From an uncultured Bacteroidota bacterium (GTDB lineage: Bacteria; Bacteroidota; Bacteroidia; Flavobacteriales; Flavobacteriaceae): a stretch of 37,149 nucleotides of DNA. The DNA is taken from the NCBI GenBank assembly GCA_902509675.1, contig CABWYN010000010.1, positions 1-37,149 of the forward strand. The letters run 5' to 3'. How positions within the stretch are numbered: position 1 is the stretch's first letter; each line of letters opens with the position of its first letter. This document shows, piece after piece, positions 35,084 through 37,149 of the stretch. Position numbers and translations under genes: made by a program. Under the pieces are notes generated by a model that worked only from the letters and a program-made list of their open reading frames with translations, was not told where the DNA came from and did not search any database.

Positions 35084-36424
35084 CTAGTTTTCCATTGAAA
35101 AATCTTCCATAAACTTAGTTGTATAATTTCCCTCAAGATAATCTTTGCTTTCCATGAGCTTTCTGTGAAACGGAATAGTTGTTTTGATGCCTTCAATCAC
35201 AAATTCATCTAACGCCCTTTTCATTTTATCAATTGCCTCCTGTCTTGTTTGGGCGGTTGTTATAAGTTTTGCGATCATCGAATCATAATTAGGAGGTATT
35301 GTATACCCTGAGTAAACGTGAGTGTCTATTCTAATTCCATGCCCTCCAGGTAAATGAAGGTTGGTAATTTTTCCTGGTGAAGGTCTAAAATTATTGTAGG
35401 GGTCTTCAGCATTAATCCTGCATTCAACCGAGTGTAATTGAGGCAAGTAATTTTTTCCTGAAATTTTTTGGCCACTAGCAACTAAAATTTGTTCTCTTAT
35501 CAAATCATAATCTATGACTTGCTCCGTTATCGGATGCTCAACTTGAATTCTTGTATTCATTTCCATGAAGTAAAAATTTCTGTTTTTATCCACAAGAAAT
35601 TCAACTGTACCTACGCCTTCATATTTAATATATTCTGCTGCTTTTACAGCGGCCTTACCCATTTTTTCCCTCAATTTATCAGTCATAAAGGGGGACGGAA
35701 CTTCCTCTGTTAGCTTTTGATGTCTTCTTTGAATAGAACAATCTCTTTCTGATAAATGGCAAGCTTTTCCTTTGGAATCGCCAACAATTTGAATTTCAAT
35801 ATGTCTTGGCTCTTCGATTAATTTTTCCATGTACATATCATCATTGGCAAACGCTGCTTTAGACTCAACTCTTGCTGAGTTCCATGCATCTTCTAGTTGA
35901 CTTTCTTCCCAAACGGCTCTCATTCCTTTTCCTCCACCTCCAGCACTAGCTTTTAACATGACAGGGTATCCTACTTTTTTTGCTAACTTTTTACAGTGGT
36001 CAAAAGATTCAATAATCCCTTGACTTCCAGGAACACAAGGAACTCCAGCCTCAATCATAGTTGCTTTTGCTGTGGCTTTATCTCCCATTTTGTTAATCAT
36101 TTCAGGGGATGCACCTATGAACTTTATCCCGTGTTCTTCGCAAATCTTTGAAAATTTAGAATTCTCTGAAAGGAATCCATAACCTGGATGAATGGCGTCT
36201 GCATTTGTAATTTCAGCAGCAGCAATAATATTAGAAATTCTCAAATAAGAATCTGAGCTAGGTGCTGGGCCTATACAAACAGCTTCATCAGCAAACTTAA
36301 CGTGTATACTTTCTGCATCGGCAGTTGAGTAAACTGCTACTGTTTGTATACCCATTTCTTTACATGTTCTAATGACACGCAGGGCAATTTCACCTCTATT
36401 GGCAATTAAAATCTTTTTAAACAT
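35084..36424 (-). CDS. accC: Acetyl-CoA carboxylase, biotin carboxylase subunit
   Basis: A 446-residue ATP-grasp enzyme that carboxylates the biotin on AccB, the first step of malonyl-CoA formation for fatty acid synthesis. Characteristic segments are the opening '[19 protein letters not shown]', the glycine loop '[14 protein letters not shown]', '[12 protein letters not shown]' and the active-site '[14 protein letters not shown]'. Its length matches AccC alone, with no fused biotinyl domain. It follows accB by 13 nt and precedes the dehydrogenase gene by 1 nt. Confidence 0.97.
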   Translation of the reverse strand: MFKKILIANRGEIALRVIRTCKEMGIQTVAVYSTADAESIHVKFADEAVCIGPAPSSDSYLRISNIIAAAEITNADAIHPGYGFLSENSKFSKICEEHGIKFIGASPEMINKMGDKATAKATMIEAGVPCVPGSQGIIESFDHCKKLAKKVGYPVMLKASAGGGGKGMRAVWEESQLEDAWNSARVESKAAFANDDMYMEKLIEEPRHIEIQIVGDSKGKACHLSERDCSIQRRHQKLTEEVPSPFMTDKLREKMGKAAVKAAEYIKYEGVGTVEFLVDKNRNFYFMEMNTRIQVEHPITEQVIDYDLIREQILVASGQKISGKNYLPQLHSVECRINAEDPYNNFRPSPGKITNLHLPGGHGIRIDTHVYSGYTIPPNYDSMIAKLITTAQTRQEAIDKMKRALDEFVIEGIKTTIPFHRKLMESKDYLEGNYTTKFMEDFSMEN

Positions 36425-36437
36425 AATTATAATATAA

Positions 36438-36911
36438 TTAAGAAGGGTCTACTAAAAATAAGGGCTGGTCGAATTCAACAGGGCTTGAATCGTCAACAAG
36501 AATCTTTACAATCTTTCCTGAAACTTCAGACTCAATATCATTAAAAAGCTTCATGGCTTCAATAACACAAAGGACAGAGCCTTCTGAAATAACATCGCCG
36601 ACCTCAACAAAGGAGGGTTTATCTGGCGAAGGCTTACGATAAAAAGTTCCAATTATAGGCGATTTGACAGTGATTAAATTAGAATCCTCATCAGCGCTTG
36701 TGATATTATCATCAGCGGGGACGGCTTGCTGGGATGGGATCGTTGGAATAACGGTTTGAGCAGGCAAAACAACAGGCTCGTGTACAACAACTGGAGACTG
36801 GCCACCTGTGGTTTTGATGGTGATTTTAACATCTTCCATCTCAAGACTAACTTCACTTGCACCAGATTTAGCAACGAACTTAATAAGGTTTTGAATTTCT
36901 TTTATTTTCAT
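36438..36911 (-). CDS. accB: Acetyl-CoA carboxylase, biotin carboxyl carrier protein
   Basis: A 157-residue carrier with the AccB-type N-terminus ('[19 protein letters not shown]'), a flexible Pro/Val/Ala-rich linker (about 38-70), and a C-terminal biotinyl domain. Lys121 in '[13 protein letters not shown]' is the biotinylation site; the usual Met after KL is Phe here. The 'thumb' segment before the biotin site ('[19 protein letters not shown]') marks it as a fatty-acid-synthesis BCCP, not one from another carboxylase. It heads the accB-accC-dehydrogenase unit, with a predicted promoter just upstream. Confidence 0.97.
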   Translation of the reverse strand: MKIKEIQNLIKFVAKSGASEVSLEMEDVKITIKTTGGQSPVVVHEPVVLPAQTVIPTIPSQQAVPADDNITSADEDSNLITVKSPIIGTFYRKPSPDKPSFVEVGDVISEGSVLCVIEAMKLFNDIESEVSGKIVKILVDDSSPVEFDQPLFLVDPS

Positions 36912-36930
36912 AGGTTAAAGTAATTTGATC

Positions 36931-37141
36931 AAAAATCTAAACTTTTTTGGCAAAAAGCAACAAAAAACATTAAAAATGGCCCAAAAAGTTATAAAAAGCG
37001 GCAAAAATTAGCTAAAAAAGGTAAGATTATAAAATTTGAGTAAGGAAAGTAATAATGAGAATAACATAATTAGCATAAATTCATCAAATTGTAGGCAAAA
37101 TTGATTAAAATGAGAAATTATGTTGTAAAAAAGCATAAAAA
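36931..37141. other. Helically phased A-tract array (predicted curved DNA) upstream of accB
   Basis: A-tracts of 5-6 bases start at 36952, 36962, 36972, 36983, 36993, 37003 and 37014, a spacing of 10, 10, 11, 10, 10 and 11 bp. That is one tract per helical turn, the textbook arrangement for intrinsic bending. A further tract at 36931 is 21 bp before the first, with a T-tract (36943-36948) roughly midway. The rhythm weakens after 37020 but resumes (37086, 37097, 37107, then 37127, 37137) close to the same phase. The array occupies the non-coding region from the accB promoter to the window edge, where I see no gene. Confidence 0.7.
36932..36960 (-). promoter_or_regulatory. Predicted accB promoter
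   Basis: On the minus strand TTG (36960-36958) is followed after 18 nt by TAGATTTT (36939-36932), one mismatch from TAnnTTTG. The start site would fall near 36927, about 16 nt before the accB ATG. The phased A-tracts described next begin at its upstream edge. Confidence 0.4.
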
Positions 37142-37149
37142 CTTAATCT

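Noticed and set aside
35083-35196. N-terminal extension of the dehydrogenase ORF into accC
   Set aside because: The extra 38 codons overlap accC, and the Rossmann motif begins right after the ATG at 35082, which sits 1 nt from the accC stop.

Overview
The window looks like a chromosomal piece of a marine-type flavobacterium (Bacteroidota). It is AT-rich and encodes a SusC/SusD pair, several type IX secretion (T9SS) cargo proteins with C-terminal 'YPNP' sorting domains, and Bacteroidota-style promoters (TTTG, then TAnnTTTG). It carries no tRNA, rRNA, CRISPR or insertion sequence that I can see, and no gene-free stretch longer than about 300 bases.

Bases 1-15,884 (minus strand) are a polysaccharide utilization locus (PUL). 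It reads SusC, SusD, an intrinsic terminator hairpin, a GH30 hydrolase with an N-terminal carbohydrate-binding module (CBM), three S1 sulfatases, a right-handed beta-helix protein (candidate lyase or hydrolase), a stand-alone secreted CBM, and a secreted protein cut by the window edge. Spacing is tight, with ATGA or 1-12 nt junctions in the enzyme part. Three sulfatases plus GH30 and a beta-helix enzyme point to a sulfated, probably algal, polysaccharide; the exact substrate cannot be read from sequence. SusC has no N-terminal signalling domain and no regulator lies in the window. A divergent gene at 16,138 encodes a T9SS protein with two tandem beta-sandwich-like domains and may be the locus's surface glycan-binding protein.

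Bases 17,426-28,614 are mostly housekeeping or accessory genes: a small membrane protein, a DUF2179 membrane protein, a GNAT acetyltransferase coupled to a MATE exporter, QueD, LpxH, then a tight minus-strand cluster (RsmI, OsmC, a RecB-like nuclease, an EntS-like MFS transporter, a TonB-dependent receptor, a small secreted protein), and finally thymidine kinase and alanine racemase on the plus strand.

Bases 28,665-33,913 hold the most unusual pair. One gene encodes a 1,563-residue T9SS-secreted protein with a phosphohistidine domain and an ATP-grasp domain arranged as in glucan water dikinases, followed by CARDB-like, SprB-like, lamin-tail and sorting domains. Directly upstream on the same strand is an exported histidine phosphatase. 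A secreted dikinase-like protein beside an exported phosphatase is the best candidate here for an undescribed system.

Bases 33,973-36,911 carry accB-accC and a saccharopine/lysine-dehydrogenase-like gene, preceded at the window's right end by a run of helically phased A-tracts, predicted to be intrinsically curved DNA, just upstream of the likely accB promoter.
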